Part shown: in pieces, positions 17,251 through 18,295 of the stretch
Layout of the letters: each line of letters starts with the position of its first letter
Numbering within the stretch: position 1 is the first letter of the stretch
NCBI GenBank assembly: GCA_964359085.1
Contig: CAYHRT010000057.1
Coordinates: 1 to 18,295 of the forward strand
Length of the DNA stretch: 18,295 nucleotides
Direction: 5' to 3'
Origin: GWA2-49-15 sp964359085
GTDB lineage: Bacteria > Bdellovibrionota > Bacteriovoracia > Bacteriovoracales > Bacteriovoracaceae
Made by a program: the position numbers and the translations under genes
Notes under the pieces: model-generated
Databases searched by the model: none
The model's input: only the letters and a program-made list of their open reading frames with translations
Told to the model about the DNA's origin: nothing

Positions 17251-18039
17251 TTATTTGCAGATAGGAGTCAGATCTCCACCATCGGCACCGGCCTTAATCA
17301 AGAGGCAAATAATTTTTTTGACATCAGATGATTGAATATTGTGATCGCGGGCGACGCGCTCCGGAAGCGAAAGTCCGTTGCTATCTACAAATTTGGCATC
17401 GGCACCTTTTGCAAGGAGTAGCGTCACCATTTCCAGATTTCCATTTTCGGTGGCCGCAAGTAAAGGTGTCTCACCTGACATATTTAGGCGATTTACCTCA
17501 GCACCGTGGGATAGCAGTTTGGCGGCAATTGCCACATGGTAGGGACCGTTAGCATTATGGGGAAGGGCGATTTTAGCAAGCAGAAGAAGGGGAGAGGTTC
17601 CATAGGCATCGCTCTCATCCGCCACGGCACCTGCCTTGAGGAAGAGATCAAGTTTCTTTTGATCATATTTATAAAGGTTATATTTGTTAACATGATAGTG
17701 GAGTGCCGTTTGCCCATCGTTATCCTTTTGATTGACGTTGGCCTTATGCTCTAAAAGGTATTGAACAATTTTTCTATTTTTGCGTCCGCTCAAGGTAAAC
17801 AGTCCTCGTAGCGGCGCTTGGGCAGCGGCCATCAATGGAGTTTTACCATTCTCATCTTGGATGTTAGTCCCAAGTTCTTTGGTTAATTTTTTGACTTGAG
17901 AGATTTTTTGGGCCGAAATGGCGCTAAAGAAGTCTTGAACAGTCGCACCATGCGCAGTCAAAGTTCCTATCGTTCCTATGGAGAAGACCACTAGAGGAGC
18001 TAACAGAGTAATTTTAAAGTAATTAACCATATGTACCAT
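17251..18039 (-). CDS. Exported ankyrin-repeat protein
   Basis: This is a 262-residue protein with a signal peptide (residues about 1-32: short polar start, hydrophobic core TLLAPLVVFSIG, likely cleavage after AHGA) followed by about five ankyrin repeats. Typical repeat cores are NGKTPLMAAA, VQYLLEHKANVNQKDNDGQTAL, LFLKAGA, KLLSHGAEVNRLNMSGETPL and EMVTLLLAKGADAKFVDSNG. Ankyrin repeats mediate protein-protein binding, and the export signal places this one in the periplasm or outside the cell. No enzymatic domain is seen and the partner is unknown. The first ATG (18039) has AGG 7 nt upstream, and an in-frame ATG at 18030 is an alternative. It is transcribed in the same direction as the ATPase gene but 155 nt away, so it probably has its own promoter in the 182-nt divergent region to its right. 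Confidence 0.88.
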   Translation of the reverse strand: MVHMVNYFKITLLAPLVVFSIGTIGTLTAHGATVQDFFSAISAQKISQVKKLTKELGTNIQDENGKTPLMAAAQAPLRGLFTLSGRKNRKIVQYLLEHKANVNQKDNDGQTALHYHVNKYNLYKYDQKKLDLFLKAGAVADESDAYGTSPLLLLAKIALPHNANGPYHVAIAAKLLSHGAEVNRLNMSGETPLLAATENGNLEMVTLLLAKGADAKFVDSNGLSLPERVARDHNIQSSDVKKIICLLIKAGADGGDLTPICK

Positions 18040-18221
18040 AGTGTAGCCTAATTAGGGATTCTTCCCATTATTTAGTTGTTTTCTTGAAATTATTACAGGG
18101 TTTACGGGCCTTTTTTGAACGACGGTGCGGTGCGGCTATTTCTATGATAAAGTTTCGCCGTTTTACAGATTAAATTATTTTTGCAGGACTTTGAGGTTCT
18201 GGAAACCAAACGGGAGGAACG

Positions 18222-18295
18222 ATGTCACGATTATCACTTTCTAAATCCAAGGGTTTTAAGTCGTTGGTTCTGGTCATAGTTTTCATGCTCTCGAC
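18222..18295 (+). CDS. N-terminus of an exported or membrane protein, cut by window end
   Basis: An ATG at 18222 preceded by GGGAGGA (18212-18218) opens a frame that stays open to the window end. The 24 visible codons read MSRLSLSKSKGFKS then LVLVIVFMLS, a basic stretch followed by a hydrophobic core, as in a signal peptide or first membrane helix. The product cannot be identified. It is divergent from the ankyrin gene, and the 182 nt between them presumably holds promoters for both. Confidence 0.6.
   Translation, partial: MSRLSLSKSKGFKSLVLVIVFMLS

Noticed and set aside
18107..18120. GGGCC followed by six T as a rho-independent terminator
   Set aside because: There is no complementary stem upstream of the T run, and the flanking genes diverge, so no transcript is expected to end there.

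Overview
The window looks like part of a draft or metagenomic scaffold. It contains a run of exactly 100 Ns, and its left edge cuts into a gene. The organism is a Gram-negative respiratory bacterium with mid-to-low GC. It has c-type cytochromes with CxxCH motifs, a twin-arginine leader, lipobox cysteines and membrane-bound nitrate reductase. The gene content fits a denitrifying or nitrate-respiring member of the broad deltaproteobacterial / Bdellovibrionota / Myxococcota-like assemblage, where alternative complex III is common. That placement is a low-confidence guess, and nothing in the window fixes the taxonomy.

Positions 1-15924 form one long plus-strand array with gaps of about 33 nt or less and several overlaps, so it is very probably a single operon. 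It begins with narG (5' end missing), narH, narJ and narI, which encode the membrane-bound cytoplasmic-facing respiratory nitrate reductase and its chaperone. It continues directly into a complete actA-actB-actC-actD-actE-actF set for alternative complex III (ACIII), a quinol:cytochrome c/HiPIP oxidoreductase unrelated to the bc1 complex. It then returns to nitrate with narK, a nitrate/nitrite transporter whose frame is broken by one missing base in a C run. It closes with a NifU-like protein whose N-terminal half lacks the scaffold cysteines.

The logic seems to be this. NarK exchanges nitrate and nitrite, and NarGHI oxidises quinol to reduce nitrate in the cytoplasm. ACIII oxidises the same quinol pool and delivers electrons to periplasmic carriers, plausibly for downstream nitrite, NO or N2O reductases. 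Placing ACIII inside a nar operon, rather than next to a haem-copper oxidase, is the main point of interest in the window.

Positions 15974-18039 hold two minus-strand genes unrelated to respiration. One is an AAA/DUF4143-type ATPase with a nuclease-like C-terminus, whose upstream region carries a promoter-like pair abutting a 14-nt palindrome. The other is an exported ankyrin-repeat protein. At the right edge a plus-strand gene with a good ribosome binding site and a signal-peptide-like start is cut off after 24 codons. I saw no tRNA, rRNA, CRISPR or insertion sequence, and no gene-free stretch exceeds 300 nt.
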